DNA from: Nocardioides albidus | GTDB taxonomy: Bacteria > Actinomycetota > Actinomycetes > Propionibacteriales > Nocardioidaceae | Direction: 5' to 3' | DNA length: 59,255 nucleotides | Assembly: GCF_006335005.1 (NCBI RefSeq) | Contig: NZ_VDMP01000022.1 | Coordinates: 1-59,255 of the forward strand | Part shown: piece after piece, positions 1 to 10,847 of the stretch | Position numbering within the stretch: the stretch's first letter is position 1 | Layout of the letters: every line of letters starts with the position of its first letter | The notes under the pieces: generated by a model | Database searches by the model: none | Told to the model about the DNA's origin: nothing | Seen by the model: only the letters and a program-made list of their open reading frames with translations | Position numbers and translations under genes: made by a program

Positions 1-314
1 CGGTCGAGTCCGGTAGGGCCCACCTCCGCCTGGCGGCAAGAGGCTTCGCTGTGGTCTTGGGCCGAGCGTGTCGCCTATCGAGTGGGGGCGGACGATCGCT
101 CGCTGCGCTCGGACCGCCCTTGCCGTCGATGCGCTGCGCGCGGGGGCGACACGCTGACGACAGCGTGGTCGCCTGGTAGGTCCAGACGTGTCCCGGCGGC
201 AAGACATTCCTTCCGCGACGCGGCTGCGCCGTTGCGCCGGGCCCGCGGGGTAGCCTGAGAGCCGCCGAGCTTCCCCCGCGTCGGACCCACTGCCCGACCC
301 CGAAGGGAGACTGC
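1..314. other. Non-coding region upstream of smc, with inverted repeat
   Basis: I see no convincing gene here. The region holds an 11-bp perfect inverted repeat (65-75 and 145-155) with a second, imperfect G/C-rich hairpin nested inside it. A TAGCCT hexamer at 251-256 is a plausible actinobacterial -10 element for smc, followed by a purine-rich ribosome binding site at about 302-310. The long antisense open frame that crosses this area is a codon-bias shadow of smc. Confidence 0.5.
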
Positions 315-3300
315 GTGTATCTGAAGAGCCTGACCCTCAAGGGGTTCAAGTCCTTCGCGTCCGCGACGACCCTCCAGCTCGAGCCCGGCATCACCTGCAT
401 CGTCGGCCCCAACGGCTCCGGCAAGTCCAACGTCGTCGACGCCCTCGCCTGGGTGATGGGCGAGGCGAGCGCCAAGAGCCTGCGCGGCGGCAAGATGGAC
501 GACGTCATCTTCGCCGGCACCGCCGGCCGCCCGCCGCTGGGCCGCGCCGAGGTCGTGCTCACGATCGACAACTCCGACGGCGCCCTGCCGATCGACTACT
601 CCGAGGTGACGATCAGCCGGACCATGTTCCGCACCGGCGGCTCGGAGTACGCCATCAACGGCACCACCTGCCGCCTGCTCGACGTCCAGGAGCTCCTCAG
701 TGACTCGGGGATCGGCCGCGAGATGCACGTCATCGTCGGCCAGGGGCAGCTCGACCAGATCCTGCACGCGACCCCGGAGGACCGCCGCGGGTTCATCGAG
801 GAGGCGGCCGGCGTCCTCAAGCACCGCAAGCGCAAGGAGAAGGCGCTGCGCAAGCTCGACTCCACGGAGGGCAACCTCAACCGTCTCAACGACCTGCTCA
901 ACGAGATCCGGCGCCAGCTCAAGCCCCTCGGCCGCCAGGCCGAGGTCGCGCGCCGCGCGGCCACCGTCCAGGCCGACGTCCGCGACGCCCGGGCTCGGCT
1001 GCTCGCCGACGACCTGGTCACCGCACGCACCGCGCTCGAGCAGGAGCTCGCCGACGAGAGCGTGCTCCTCGCCCGTCGCGAGGAGGTCGAGCGCGCGATC
1101 GCCACCGCGCGCGAGCAGGAGGCGCTCCTCGAGGCCGCGCTCCGCGAGGACCTGCCGGCGCTGTCGGCCGCCCAGGAGACGCTGTCCTCCCTGACCGCTC
1201 TGCGCGAGCGCTTCCGCGGCACCCAGAGCCTGGCCGCCGAGCGCGTCCGCAACGCCGCCGGTGCCGAGGCCGACGGGGAGCAGGCGGGCACGGGCAGGGA
1301 CCCCGACGAGCTCGAGGCCGAGGCCGGCCGCCTCGCGGCCCAGGAGACCGAGATCGCGGCCCAGGTCACCGAGCAGCAGACCGCGCTCGAGCGGGCCGTG
1401 GCCGAGCGGCGTCGGGCCGAGGAGGCCGCCGCCGACGAGGAGCGCCGGGTCGCGGGCCTGCTCCGCGCCGCCGCCGACCGCCGTGAGGGCCTGGCCCGGC
1501 TCCACGGCCAGGTCAACACGCTCCGCTCCCGCGCCCACGCCGCGGAGGAGGAGATCGGTCGCCTGGAGTCCGCACGCGCCGACGCCGCTGCGCGCGCCGA
1601 GCGCGCGCAGCGCGACTTCACCGCGCTCGAGACCCGGGTCGCCGGCCTCGACGCCGGCGAGGAGGGGCTCGACGCCGAGCACGAGGCAGCCGTCGCGGCC
1701 CTCGACGACATCGAGGAGCGGCTCGCCAAGGTCCGCGAGGAGGCCCAGCAGGCCGACCGCGACAAGGCCGGGCTCAGCGCCCGCAAGGAGGCGCTCGAGA
1801 TCGGCCTGGCCCGCAAGGACGGCGCCGGGGCCCTGCTCGCCGCCTCCGACACGATCTCCGGCCTGCTGGGGTCCGTCGCGGCGCTCGTCACCGTCCGCGG
1901 CGGCTACGAGGGTGCCGTGGCCGCGGCGCTCGGCGCCGCCGCCGACGCGATCGCGGTCACCGACGTCGACACCGCCGTCGCCGCCATCGACCACCTCCGC
2001 GGCGACGACCTCGGCCGTGCCGGCCTGCTGCTCGCCGGGGGCGAGGCTGAGACCACGACGTCCTGGCCGGCGCTGCCCTCCGGGACGTCGTACGCCGTCG
2101 ACGTGGTCGAGTGCCCGGCCCAGATCCGTCCGGCGCTCGACCGGCTCCTGCGCAAGGTGGCCGTCGTCGACGACCTCGACGCCGCTCGCTCGCTCGTCGC
2201 CGACCTCGCTGACGTCGTCGCGGTCACCCGCGACGGTGACCTGCTCGGCGCGCACTTCGCCTCGGGCGGCTCCAGCGCCACCCAGAGCCTGATCGAGATC
2301 CAGGCGGCCGTCGACGAGGCCGCCGACGCCCTCGCCGAGGCCGTGGCCTCCGCCGAACGACTCGGCTTCGACCTCCAGCGCCTCGAGGGCGAGCGCGCGG
2401 AGGCCCGACAGCGGGTCGACGTCGCCCTGGCCCGCCTCCACGAGTCCGACGCCACGCTCGCCGCCGTCGCCGAGGAGCTCGGCCAGCACGGCTCGCTCGC
2501 GCGCTCCGCGCGCGCCGAGGCGGAGCGGCTGACCGAGGCGATCGCGCAGGCCGAGACCTCCCGCGAGCAGGCCCTGGTCGGTCTCGCCGAGCTCGAGCAG
2601 CGACTCGCCGCCGCCGAGCAGGACACCGACGAGGAGCCCGACACCACCGAGCAGGAGCGCCTGGTCGAGGCGACCCGCGCTGCGCGACAGAGCGAGATGG
2701 AGGCGCGTCTGGCCCTGCGGACCTCCGAGGAGCGCGCCCGCGCCCTGCACGGCCGGGTCGACCAGATGCGCAAGGCGGCCGAGGCCGAGCGGCAGGCACG
2801 GGCCCGTGCGGCCGAGCGGCGTGCCCGACTCCTCGCCGAGGGTCGCGCCGGCCAGGCCGTCGCCCAGGCCGTCACCTTCGTCCTCGCCCGGCTGGAGAGC
2901 TCGATCGAGGAGGCCGCCGCCCGCCGGCGCTCGGTCGAGGACTCCCGGCGCGGTCGGGAGCAGGAGCTGACGGGCGTGCGCCAGACGCTGCGCGACCTCG
3001 CCAAGGAGCACCAGGACCTCGTCAGCTCGGTGCACCGCGACGAGATGGCCCGGGCCCAGCAGCGGATGCGGATCGAGCAGATCGAGGCGAAGGCCCTCGA
3101 GGAGCTCGGCCTGGAGCCCGAGGGCCTGGTCGCGGACTACGGCCCGGACCAGCCTGTCCCCGTGCTGGAGGCGTCCGGAGAGCAGGACCGCACCGGTGAC
3201 GAGGAGCCCTCCGAGGACAGCGAGCCGCGCACGGTGCCCTACGTCCGCGAGGAGCAGGCCAAGAGGCTGAAGAGCGCGCAGAAGGCGCTCGCGATGCTCG

Positions 3301-3902
3301 GCCGCGTCAACCCGCTGGCGCTCGAGGAGTTCAGCGCGATGGAGGAGCGCCACCAGTTCCTCTCCGAGCAGCTCGAGGATCTGCGGGCCACCCGCAAGGA
3401 CCTGCTCGACATCGTCAAGGACGTCGACGCGAAGGTCGAGCAGGTCTTCACCGACGCCTATGCCGACGTCACCAAGGCCTTCGACCAGACCTTCGCCCGG
3501 CTCTTCCCGGGCGGCGAGGGACGGCTGGTCCTCACCGACCCGTCCGACATGCTCGCCACCGGCGTCGAGGTCGAGGCGCGCCCGCCCGGCAAGAAGGTCA
3601 AGCGGCTCTCGCTGCTCTCCGGTGGTGAGCGCTCGCTGGTCGCGGTGGCCTTCCTCGTCGCCCTGTTCAAGGCCCGGCCCTCGCCGTTCTACATCCTCGA
3701 CGAGGTCGAGGCCGCCCTCGACGACACCAACCTCGGTCGCCTGCTCGAGATCTACGAGGAGCTGCGCGAGAACTCCCAGCTCCTCGTCATCACCCACCAG
3801 AAGCGGACCATGGAGGTCGGCGACGCCCTCTACGGCGTCACGATGCGCGGTGACGGCGTCTCGGCGGTGATCAGCCAGCGGCTGCGTGAGGAGTCCGCGT
3901 GA
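315..3902 (+). CDS. smc: Chromosome segregation protein SMC
   Basis: SMC is the ATPase that, with ScpA and ScpB, compacts and separates the replicated chromosome. The 1195-residue product has the full family layout: an N-terminal ATPase half with Walker A GPNGSGKSN at residues 31-39, a long Glu/Arg/Ala-rich coiled coil, a globular hinge near residues 510-650, a second coiled coil, and a C-terminal half carrying the LLSGGERS signature and the Walker B YILDEVEAALDD. The GTG start follows the ribosome binding site GAAGGGAGA. The stop overlaps the next start as GTGA, so the downstream thioesterase is probably translationally coupled. Length is normal for Actinobacteria. Confidence 0.97.
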   Translation: MYLKSLTLKGFKSFASATTLQLEPGITCIVGPNGSGKSNVVDALAWVMGEASAKSLRGGKMDDVIFAGTAGRPPLGRAEVVLTIDNSDGALPIDYSEVTISRTMFRTGGSEYAINGTTCRLLDVQELLSDSGIGREMHVIVGQGQLDQILHATPEDRRGFIEEAAGVLKHRKRKEKALRKLDSTEGNLNRLNDLLNEIRRQLKPLGRQAEVARRAATVQADVRDARARLLADDLVTARTALEQELADESVLLARREEVERAIATAREQEALLEAALREDLPALSAAQETLSSLTALRERFRGTQSLAAERVRNAAGAEADGEQAGTGRDPDELEAEAGRLAAQETEIAAQVTEQQTALERAVAERRRAEEAAADEERRVAGLLRAAADRREGLARLHGQVNTLRSRAHAAEEEIGRLESARADAAARAERAQRDFTALETRVAGLDAGEEGLDAEHEAAVAALDDIEERLAKVREEAQQADRDKAGLSARKEALEIGLARKDGAGALLAASDTISGLLGSVAALVTVRGGYEGAVAAALGAAADAIAVTDVDTAVAAIDHLRGDDLGRAGLLLAGGEAETTTSWPALPSGTSYAVDVVECPAQIRPALDRLLRKVAVVDDLDAARSLVADLADVVAVTRDGDLLGAHFASGGSSATQSLIEIQAAVDEAADALAEAVASAERLGFDLQRLEGERAEARQRVDVALARLHESDATLAAVAEELGQHGSLARSARAEAERLTEAIAQAETSREQALVGLAELEQRLAAAEQDTDEEPDTTEQERLVEATRAARQSEMEARLALRTSEERARALHGRVDQMRKAAEAERQARARAAERRARLLAEGRAGQAVAQAVTFVLARLESSIEEAAARRRSVEDSRRGREQELTGVRQTLRDLAKEHQDLVSSVHRDEMARAQQRMRIEQIEAKALEELGLEPEGLVADYGPDQPVPVLEASGEQDRTGDEEPSEDSEPRTVPYVREEQAKRLKSAQKALAMLGRVNPLALEEFSAMEERHQFLSEQLEDLRATRKDLLDIVKDVDAKVEQVFTDAYADVTKAFDQTFARLFPGGEGRLVLTDPSDMLATGVEVEARPPGKKVKRLSLLSGGERSLVAVAFLVALFKARPSPFYILDEVEAALDDTNLGRLLEIYEELRENSQLLVITHQKRTMEVGDALYGVTMRGDGVSAVISQRLREESA

Positions 3903-4387
3903 CCATGCCCACGACCACCCCCGCCCCGGACCGCGCCCGGCCCGACCGGTCGGCGTACCGCACCTGGCGGACGGCCACGACGCGCTGGTCCGACGACGAC
4001 GCCTACGGCCACCTCAACAACGCCCGCTACTTCGACCTGATCGACACCGCGGTCAACGCCCACCTGCACGACGCCACGGGCACCGACATCCGCCGACTCC
4101 CCGAGATCGGGGTCGTCGCGGAGGTCTCGTGCCGCTACTTCGCGGAGATGGGCTATCCACGCCCCATCGATCTCGGTCTCGCGGTCGAGCGACTCGGCAC
4201 GTCGTCGGTCATCTATCGCGTCGGGCTGTTCCAGGGCGATCCCGACGGGGACGGCGCACTCGCCTGTGCGGAGGGCCGGTTCGTGCACGTGTACGTCGAC
4301 AACACCGACCCCGCCCGCCCGGTCACCGCCGTGCCGGACGTCGTTCGCGCGGTGCTCGAACCGCTGGTGGTGGCGCCGGGTCGCTGA
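3899..4387 (+). CDS. Acyl-CoA thioesterase, 4HBT/hotdog fold
   Basis: A 162-residue single hotdog-domain protein. The segment WSDDDAYGHLNNARYFDLID at about residues 30-49 is the 4-hydroxybenzoyl-CoA thioesterase motif, with the Asp and His-Leu-Asn-Asn expected around the active site. It probably hydrolyses an acyl-CoA; the substrate cannot be read from sequence. The GTG start overlaps the smc stop by four bases. Its 3' end also overlaps the end of the convergent gene on the minus strand by 65 bases (4323-4387), so the two messages can pair at their tails. Confidence 0.88.
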   Translation: MTMPTTTPAPDRARPDRSAYRTWRTATTRWSDDDAYGHLNNARYFDLIDTAVNAHLHDATGTDIRRLPEIGVVAEVSCRYFAEMGYPRPIDLGLAVERLGTSSVIYRVGLFQGDPDGDGALACAEGRFVHVYVDNTDPARPVTAVPDVVRAVLEPLVVAPGR

Positions 4388-6884
4388 GGCTCGCCCGGCG
4401 TACCTGCTGGACCACCCGCCTGGCGGCCCCGTCGTCGGCATGGCCGACGAGGCGCTCCCGGCAGCGGGCGTAGCGCTCGAGGTCATCCTCGGACCGTACG
4501 CCGAGAGCGCGCTCCAGGCTGGCCACCAGGTCGGCCCCGGAGTCGCACGCCGGACCGGGCAGATCCTGCTCGCCGTCGGCACCGCCGAGGACGACGACCG
4601 GCCGGCCCGTGAGCAGGAACTCCGCCAGGTGATGGGAGTTGTCGCTGACGAGGACGTCGGCCGCGCGGTAGAGCACCTCCACGTGCGGAAGGCGACGCGG
4701 CATCAGCAGCAGGGGGTCCAGGCCGGCGAGCCGGTGGGCCTCGGCGTTGCTGCGGACGCCGATCACCGTGTCGTTGCGCCGTGCCCACGCGGCCAGTGCA
4801 TCGAGACCTGCGTCGTCGAGATCGGGCAGGCAGCGGCCCGCGGCCGGGAGCCACAGCGCCAGTCGTCTTCCTGCCAGCTCGGCCCGCAGTCCGGCGAGCT
4901 CCGCACGCAGGTCGGCCGGCAGATCCTCCTCGGCGCGCAGGAGGAAGGCGTGGCGGGGCTGGCCCGTCGCCCACAGCTCGAGGCTCGGCGCGCCGTCCTC
5001 CCGTGCGCCGTCCTCCCGCGCATCGGCGGGCATCGAGTCGGCCGAGCCCGTCGCCACCAGGACGTGGCGCTCCGCGCGGCGTCCGCGCCGCTGCGGTGAG
5101 GAGGAGAGCGCCTCTCTCGCGTCGAGGGCGTGGGCCGGTCTCGGCAGCCCGGCGCCGACGTCGATGACGCGGTGCTGGTCCATGTCCAGCTCCCAGGGGA
5201 GGGTCAGCTCCGCGCTGTGCCGGACGAACACCTGCCCCGCCCGGGCGAGGTGCTCCTGGCCCGCTCGGCTGTCCAGGGGGACACTGACCACGTTCGCGCC
5301 CTCCGGGGCGACCGCCCGCGACCGGGTCAGCACGATCTTCTTGATGGAGGGATCGTCGCGGACCTCCTCGAAGATGGCGCGTTCGTTGCCGGTCAGCACG
5401 TGCTCGGGCGTCGAGACCGGGAAGGCCCACCAGTGGTCGAACCGGGGAGCGACGCGGTCCTCGACGCGGAACTCCTTCTTGTTGAGCCGCCGTTGGTAGT
5501 CGACCCGGCCGTCCGGCCCGGTGCTGATCCGGTGCGTCCGGACGAGCTTGTCGGCCGGGGCGACGCGCCGCAGATTGGGCTCGATCAGGTCGACCCGCGC
5601 GTCGGGGACATGCTCGAGGACGCGCTCGCGCCAGCGGCCCAGGTCGGGGGTGCCGGGGTACTCGCCGATGAAGTTCCGCTTGAGCAGGGGGAAGCCCCGG
5701 TCGAGCAGCTCGAAGTAGTCGCTGGAGTAGAGCGGATGGAAGGGGTAGAGGTCGTCGATGAAGGTGGCGAAGTCGAAGCCGGCCTTGACGAGGTAGTCGC
5801 TGAGCCCGATCTCGTACTTCAAGATCACGAGCTCCTTGTGAGCCTGCTTCACCACCGCGCCGAGCCGCCGGCGGAAGCCGGGATCACGGAAGACCGGGGG
5901 GCGGAAGGCGAGCAGGTAGGAGCTCAGATGCATCCGGTAGTGCGGATTCCAGTCCTCGAGCTCGGTGTGCAGCGTCTTGGCCCGGGCCAGCGGGACGGGG
6001 GCCAGGTGGCCCTCGGACCGGGAGAAGTCCATCTTCGTGGCCTGCAGGCCCCACCAGTCGGCGGGCCGGGCGTCCATCCGGGCGAAGGCCTCGTCGAGGC
6101 TGCGGAGCAGGTAGCAGCTGTCGTTGGCGAAGAGCAGCTCGTCGTAGCCGTCGATCGTGTCCCACCCGACGAGCTCGGTGGCGAGCATCGAGAACGAGCC
6201 GAAGTCGTAGCGTCCGTGGGGGATCGACCATGCCGCGACCGTGACGTCGGCGAGCTTGGCGAGCTCGGTCCGGGCCATCACCCCGTCGGCCAGGTAGTAG
6301 ACGTCGGCGTGCCGGCTCAGCTCGCGCAGGTAGTGCAGGACGTAGTCGTCGACGATCCCGTCGGCGTCGTAGGCGGCGTACAGGCAGATCCTGCGCGGCG
6401 CCGGCGACGGGGGGAGGGCGCCCGGCCGGGGTGAGACCTGCGGCGGCGAGGTCCGATGGCCCGCGTGGCGGCCGACGAGCACGTGGAACAGCAGGGGGTT
6501 GATGTCGTCGCGCTCCGGGTCGAGGTACTGCGACCAGTACCACCACACGTCGAAGTCGCGGCGCGGGCTGCGCAGCCAGCGCCAGCCGACCCGGCAGAAG
6601 TGCTCGACGGGGTCGATGTCGCCGTCGCGGAGCACCTTGAGGTCGCGATGGGCACGCGCGTATCGGGCGCCCTTCATCGCCCGTGCCCGCCGCACCACCG
6701 CGATCTCGCACGCGAGCAGCGTCTCGGCATCCGGTGTCGCGAGCTCCTCACCCGGATGGGGATGCAGCCCGCTGCGCACCGTGTCGGCCAACAGCGCGTC
6801 GGCCGCCTTGCGGTCCTCGCTCGCGAGAGCCTCCCAGCGGGCGACGAGCGCGTGCCAGGCGTGGATGAACTGCGCGGGGGTCAT
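4323..6884 (-). CDS. RgpF-like glycosyltransferase with glycerophosphotransferase-like C-terminus
   Basis: An 853-residue protein of cell-surface polysaccharide assembly. Residues of about 150-450 match the rhamnan synthesis protein F family (for example LLFANDSCYLLRSLDEAF followed by DWWGLQATK). The N-terminal 140 residues carry an aromatic module (FDVWWYWSQYLDPERDDINP) also found in the upstream gene. The last 200 residues resemble the CDP-glycerol glycerophosphotransferase end domain (ADVLVSDNSHHLAEFLLTGRPVVV). Teichoic-acid- or rhamnan-like decoration is likely; the donor sugar is not decidable. Its ATG overlaps the upstream stop as ATGA, indicating coupled translation. The C-terminal tail after about residue 830 is Pro/Arg-rich and reads into the neighbouring thioesterase gene. 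Confidence 0.8.
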   Translation of the reverse strand: MTPAQFIHAWHALVARWEALASEDRKAADALLADTVRSGLHPHPGEELATPDAETLLACEIAVVRRARAMKGARYARAHRDLKVLRDGDIDPVEHFCRVGWRWLRSPRRDFDVWWYWSQYLDPERDDINPLLFHVLVGRHAGHRTSPPQVSPRPGALPPSPAPRRICLYAAYDADGIVDDYVLHYLRELSRHADVYYLADGVMARTELAKLADVTVAAWSIPHGRYDFGSFSMLATELVGWDTIDGYDELLFANDSCYLLRSLDEAFARMDARPADWWGLQATKMDFSRSEGHLAPVPLARAKTLHTELEDWNPHYRMHLSSYLLAFRPPVFRDPGFRRRLGAVVKQAHKELVILKYEIGLSDYLVKAGFDFATFIDDLYPFHPLYSSDYFELLDRGFPLLKRNFIGEYPGTPDLGRWRERVLEHVPDARVDLIEPNLRRVAPADKLVRTHRISTGPDGRVDYQRRLNKKEFRVEDRVAPRFDHWWAFPVSTPEHVLTGNERAIFEEVRDDPSIKKIVLTRSRAVAPEGANVVSVPLDSRAGQEHLARAGQVFVRHSAELTLPWELDMDQHRVIDVGAGLPRPAHALDAREALSSSPQRRGRRAERHVLVATGSADSMPADAREDGAREDGAPSLELWATGQPRHAFLLRAEEDLPADLRAELAGLRAELAGRRLALWLPAAGRCLPDLDDAGLDALAAWARRNDTVIGVRSNAEAHRLAGLDPLLLMPRRLPHVEVLYRAADVLVSDNSHHLAEFLLTGRPVVVLGGADGEQDLPGPACDSGADLVASLERALGVRSEDDLERYARCRERLVGHADDGAARRVVQQVRRASLSDPAPPPAVRAPRERRPARR

Positions 6885-7381
6885 CGTCGCGAGCGCAGGT
6901 GGTGGACGAGCGGATTGTCCTTGGACCCGAGCTCCGGGTGCTGACGGCGGTAGGCGCGGGTGTCGAAGTCAGGCCCCGGGTCCTTGCCGGATCCCGCGCC
7001 GCGGCGCAGGTAGTGGAGGGCCGGCGAGGCGCCGCTGCCGGCCGCTCCGGGGTAGGTGCGGAGGTACCACGGGCCGTCGAAGAGGTCGGAGGCGTTGATC
7101 AGCGCGAGCTGGGCGCGCTCGGATCGGCTCGGCATCTCCGGAGCCAGCCACCGGCGCAACGGGCCCCACCAGCGGGAGCGGCGCTCACGCTTGGTCAGCC
7201 AGGTGTCGAGGGCGACCGACAGCTTGATCAGCTGCTCCTCGGCGCGCGCGCCGACGGCGATCAGCTCACGCTCGGTCTCCAGCTGCTCACGGGCCGCCGC
7301 GAGCTCGAGCCGGGAGAGGTGCAGGTCCTCGCGGAGCCGGGAGAGCTCGCGCTCGCTGTCGGCAAGGATCTCCGGCTCCAC
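6881..7381 (-). CDS. Coiled-coil protein of the polysaccharide cluster
   Basis: A roughly 166-residue protein: a Glu/Leu/Arg-rich coiled coil over residues 1-60, a short basic stretch, then an aromatic module (LFDGPWYLRTYPG, ALHYLRRGAGSGKDPGPDFD, HHLRS) that recurs in surface-glycan glycosyltransferases and in the next gene. It has no catalytic motif of its own and may be an accessory or scaffolding subunit. The frame stays open up to 7534, but I chose GTG 7381: a minus-strand TAGCGT -10 hexamer at 7422-7427 would place the transcript start inside the longer frame, and the extra N-terminus is Arg/Pro/Ser-rich low-quality sequence. It is coupled by ATGA to the glycosyltransferase. Confidence 0.65.
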   Translation of the reverse strand: MEPEILADSERELSRLREDLHLSRLELAAAREQLETERELIAVGARAEEQLIKLSVALDTWLTKRERRSRWWGPLRRWLAPEMPSRSERAQLALINASDLFDGPWYLRTYPGAAGSGASPALHYLRRGAGSGKDPGPDFDTRAYRRQHPELGSKDNPLVHHLRSRR

Positions 7382-7421
7382 CCTCTGCTGCCCTCTTCGT
7401 CGCGTTGCGCTCGGTCGCTCG

Positions 7422-7427
7422 ACGCTA
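7422..7427 (-). promoter_or_regulatory. Putative -10 hexamer of the surface-glycan operon
   Basis: TAGCGT on the minus strand, about 40 bases before the chosen GTG start at 7381. It matches the TAnnnT form seen before many genes in this window and argues against the longer open frame starting at 7534. No clear -35 was assigned. Confidence 0.4.
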
Positions 7428-7569
7428 GCATCCGGCCGCCTCGAGGAGGGAACGGCCACGCGGGACGGACGCGAGTCGCGGCGGGCGAGGCCGCCCGCCG
7501 GGGACCTTGGGGCGCCCCGTACGATCAGTGACACCTGCCCGTAGCGATCCCTACTCGGAGGAGTCGAAG

Positions 7570-7758
7570 GTGCTGTTCGTCGCGCTTGCCGTGATGCTGA
7601 GCCTGGTCGTGTCCGCTGTCGTCGCGCTCTACGTCGCCTACCCGCACCGTGGTGAGCAGATGCCCGTGGTCCCGTGGCTCGGCGACGCGCTCGGCCGCGC
7701 CGTCGAATCGGCTCCCGTCCTGGCCGACGACGAGCGGGATCTGCAGCGCCTCGGCTGA
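7570..7758 (+). CDS. Small single-pass membrane protein
   Basis: A 62-residue protein with one N-terminal transmembrane helix (LFVALAVMLSLVVSAVVALYVAY) and a short acidic cytoplasmic or external tail ending in DDERDLQRLG. The GTG at 7570 has a good ribosome binding site (CGGAGGAG) about ten bases upstream; an upstream in-frame ATG adds only a poor N-terminus. A TACGAT hexamer at 7520-7525 may be the -10. It sits directly before ftsY, a position where small unannotated membrane proteins occur in related genomes. Function unknown. Confidence 0.65.
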   Translation: MLFVALAVMLSLVVSAVVALYVAYPHRGEQMPVVPWLGDALGRAVESAPVLADDERDLQRLG

Positions 7759-7812
7759 CGCCGGGCTCCCACCCGTTTCGGCCCCGGCCGGGCGGCGTGG
7801 TGGGATGAGTCC

Positions 7813-8952
7813 ATGCAGGAGTGGCTCTATCTCGTCATCGGGATCGCCGTCGTCGGCGTCCTCGCGATCGCCGGCTTCGTCGGCACCCGGGTCCGTCGCA
7901 CCGGGCGGCTGCCCGAGGGCACGACGACCGACGTCATCACCGCGCCGCCGGAGACGCACGCGCCACCGGTCGAGCCCGAGGTCGAGCCCGAGCCCGAGCC
8001 CGAGGTCGAGCCCTCCGCCCCGACGCTGGAGCGGCCGGAGAAGCCGGCCTCCCGCCTGGTCCGGCTGCGGCAGCGCCTCGCCGGCTCCAACGCCCTCGGT
8101 CGCGGCCTGCTCGGCCTGCTCAGCCGCGAGAAGCTCGACGAGGACACCTGGGAGGCGATCGAGGACCTGCTCATCGCCGCCGACATCGGCGTCGCGCCCA
8201 CCCAGGAGCTCGTCGAGCGGCTGCGGACCCGGCTGCGCGTCGAGGGCGGTCAGGCGCCCGACGCCCGGACGGTCCTGCGCGAGGAGCTGATCGAGCTCGT
8301 CGACCCGACCATGGACCGCGCGCTCCAGGTGAGCGGCGAGGGGGACGTCCCGGGCGTCGTCCTCGTCGTCGGCGTCAACGGCACCGGCAAGACGACCACG
8401 GTCGGCAAGCTGGCCCGGATCCTCGTCGCCGAGGAGCGTACGGCGCTGCTGGCGGCCGCCGACACCTTCCGTGCCGCCGCGACCGAGCAGCTCGCCACGT
8501 GGGGCGAGCGGGTCGGCGTCGAGGTCGTGCGCGGACCCGAGGGCGGCGACCCGGCGAGTGTGGCCTTCGACGCCGTCAAGCAGGGCGTCGAGCGCGGCGT
8601 GGACACGGTCGTGGTCGACACCGCCGGCCGGCTGCAGAACAAGCAGGGCCTGATGGACGAGCTCGGGAAGGTCAAGCGCGTCATCGAGAAGCAGGCCCCG
8701 GTCACCGAGGTGCTGCTGGTCCTCGACGCCACCACCGGTCAGAACGGCCTGATCCAGGCCAAGGTCTTCTCCGAGGTCGTCGATGTGACCGGCATCGTGC
8801 TGACCAAGCTCGACGGCTCCGCCAAGGGCGGCATCGTGGTCGCAGTGCAGCGCCAGCTCGGCGTCCCGGTCAAGCTCGTCGGCCTGGGCGAGGGCCCCGA
8901 CGACCTGGCGCCGTTCGATGCGGCCGCGTTCGTCGACGCACTCCTGGGTTGA
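7813..8952 (+). CDS. ftsY: Signal recognition particle receptor FtsY
   Basis: FtsY docks the SRP-ribosome complex at the membrane for co-translational insertion. The 379-residue product has an N-terminal hydrophobic helix (residues 5-25), which anchors FtsY in Actinobacteria, then an acidic linker dominated by Pro-Glu and Val-Glu repeats (about residues 52-75), an N domain, and a G domain with GVNGTGKTTT (P-loop), DTAGR and TKLDGSAKGG. The partner Ffh is encoded 6.5 kb downstream rather than adjacent, because the nitrogen block amt-glnK-amt-glnD lies between. Confidence 0.96.
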   Translation: MQEWLYLVIGIAVVGVLAIAGFVGTRVRRTGRLPEGTTTDVITAPPETHAPPVEPEVEPEPEPEVEPSAPTLERPEKPASRLVRLRQRLAGSNALGRGLLGLLSREKLDEDTWEAIEDLLIAADIGVAPTQELVERLRTRLRVEGGQAPDARTVLREELIELVDPTMDRALQVSGEGDVPGVVLVVGVNGTGKTTTVGKLARILVAEERTALLAAADTFRAAATEQLATWGERVGVEVVRGPEGGDPASVAFDAVKQGVERGVDTVVVDTAGRLQNKQGLMDELGKVKRVIEKQAPVTEVLLVLDATTGQNGLIQAKVFSEVVDVTGIVLTKLDGSAKGGIVVAVQRQLGVPVKLVGLGEGPDDLAPFDAAAFVDALLG

Positions 8953-8974
8953 GCCCAGCGGGGTTCACCGGGTC

Positions 8975-9010
8975 GTAACCCCGGTGCGGCACCCGTTACC
9001 GGCGTGAAAC
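8975..9010 (+). promoter_or_regulatory. GlnR-type nitrogen operator upstream of amt1
   Basis: The sequence holds GTTAC at 8995-8999, six bases, then GAAAC at 9006-9010. This is the known actinobacterial GlnR a-site/b-site layout (gTnAC-n6-GaAAC). A further GTAAC lies at 8975-8979 and a further GAAAC at 9028-9032, about two helical turns away on either side, as in GlnR tandem boxes. It predicts induction of amt1-glnK under nitrogen limitation. The regulator gene is not in the window. Confidence 0.75.
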
Positions 9011-9055
9011 ATCCGGCCGCGCGAGCCGAAACCTGCGCCACGGAGTCTTCGGGGC

Positions 9056-10731
<1,676 letters not shown>

Positions 10732-10745
10732 CCCGATGAACCCCG

Positions 10746-10780
10746 AGCCGGGGTCCGCCCACGCGGCGGACCCCGGCTTC
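10746..10780 (+). terminator. Hairpin terminator after glnK
   Basis: A 14-bp perfect stem (10746-10759 with 10765-10778) closes a five-base CACGC loop, followed by only a short TTC. It separates amt1-glnK from the amt2 promoter region. The weak T-run is usual for high-GC Actinobacteria. Confidence 0.7.
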
Positions 10781-10788
10781 ACGGTCGT

Positions 10789-10825
10789 GTAACAGTTGCC
10801 GGAAGACGCGTTACACGTGCGAAAC
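10789..10825 (+). promoter_or_regulatory. GlnR-type nitrogen operator upstream of amt2
   Basis: GTTAC at 10810-10814, six bases, GAAAC at 10821-10825: the same exact a-site/b-site pair as upstream of amt1. A second a-site-like GTAAC lies 21 bases upstream (10789-10793). Two independent matches in one nitrogen block make coincidence unlikely. Confidence 0.75.
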
Positions 10826-10847
10826 AAAGTCCCCGCACAGTGTCGGG

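Noticed and set aside
75..3797. 1240-codon open frame antisense to smc
   Set aside because: Leu/Gly/Val-rich with no family motifs; it is a high-GC shadow of the genuine smc gene.
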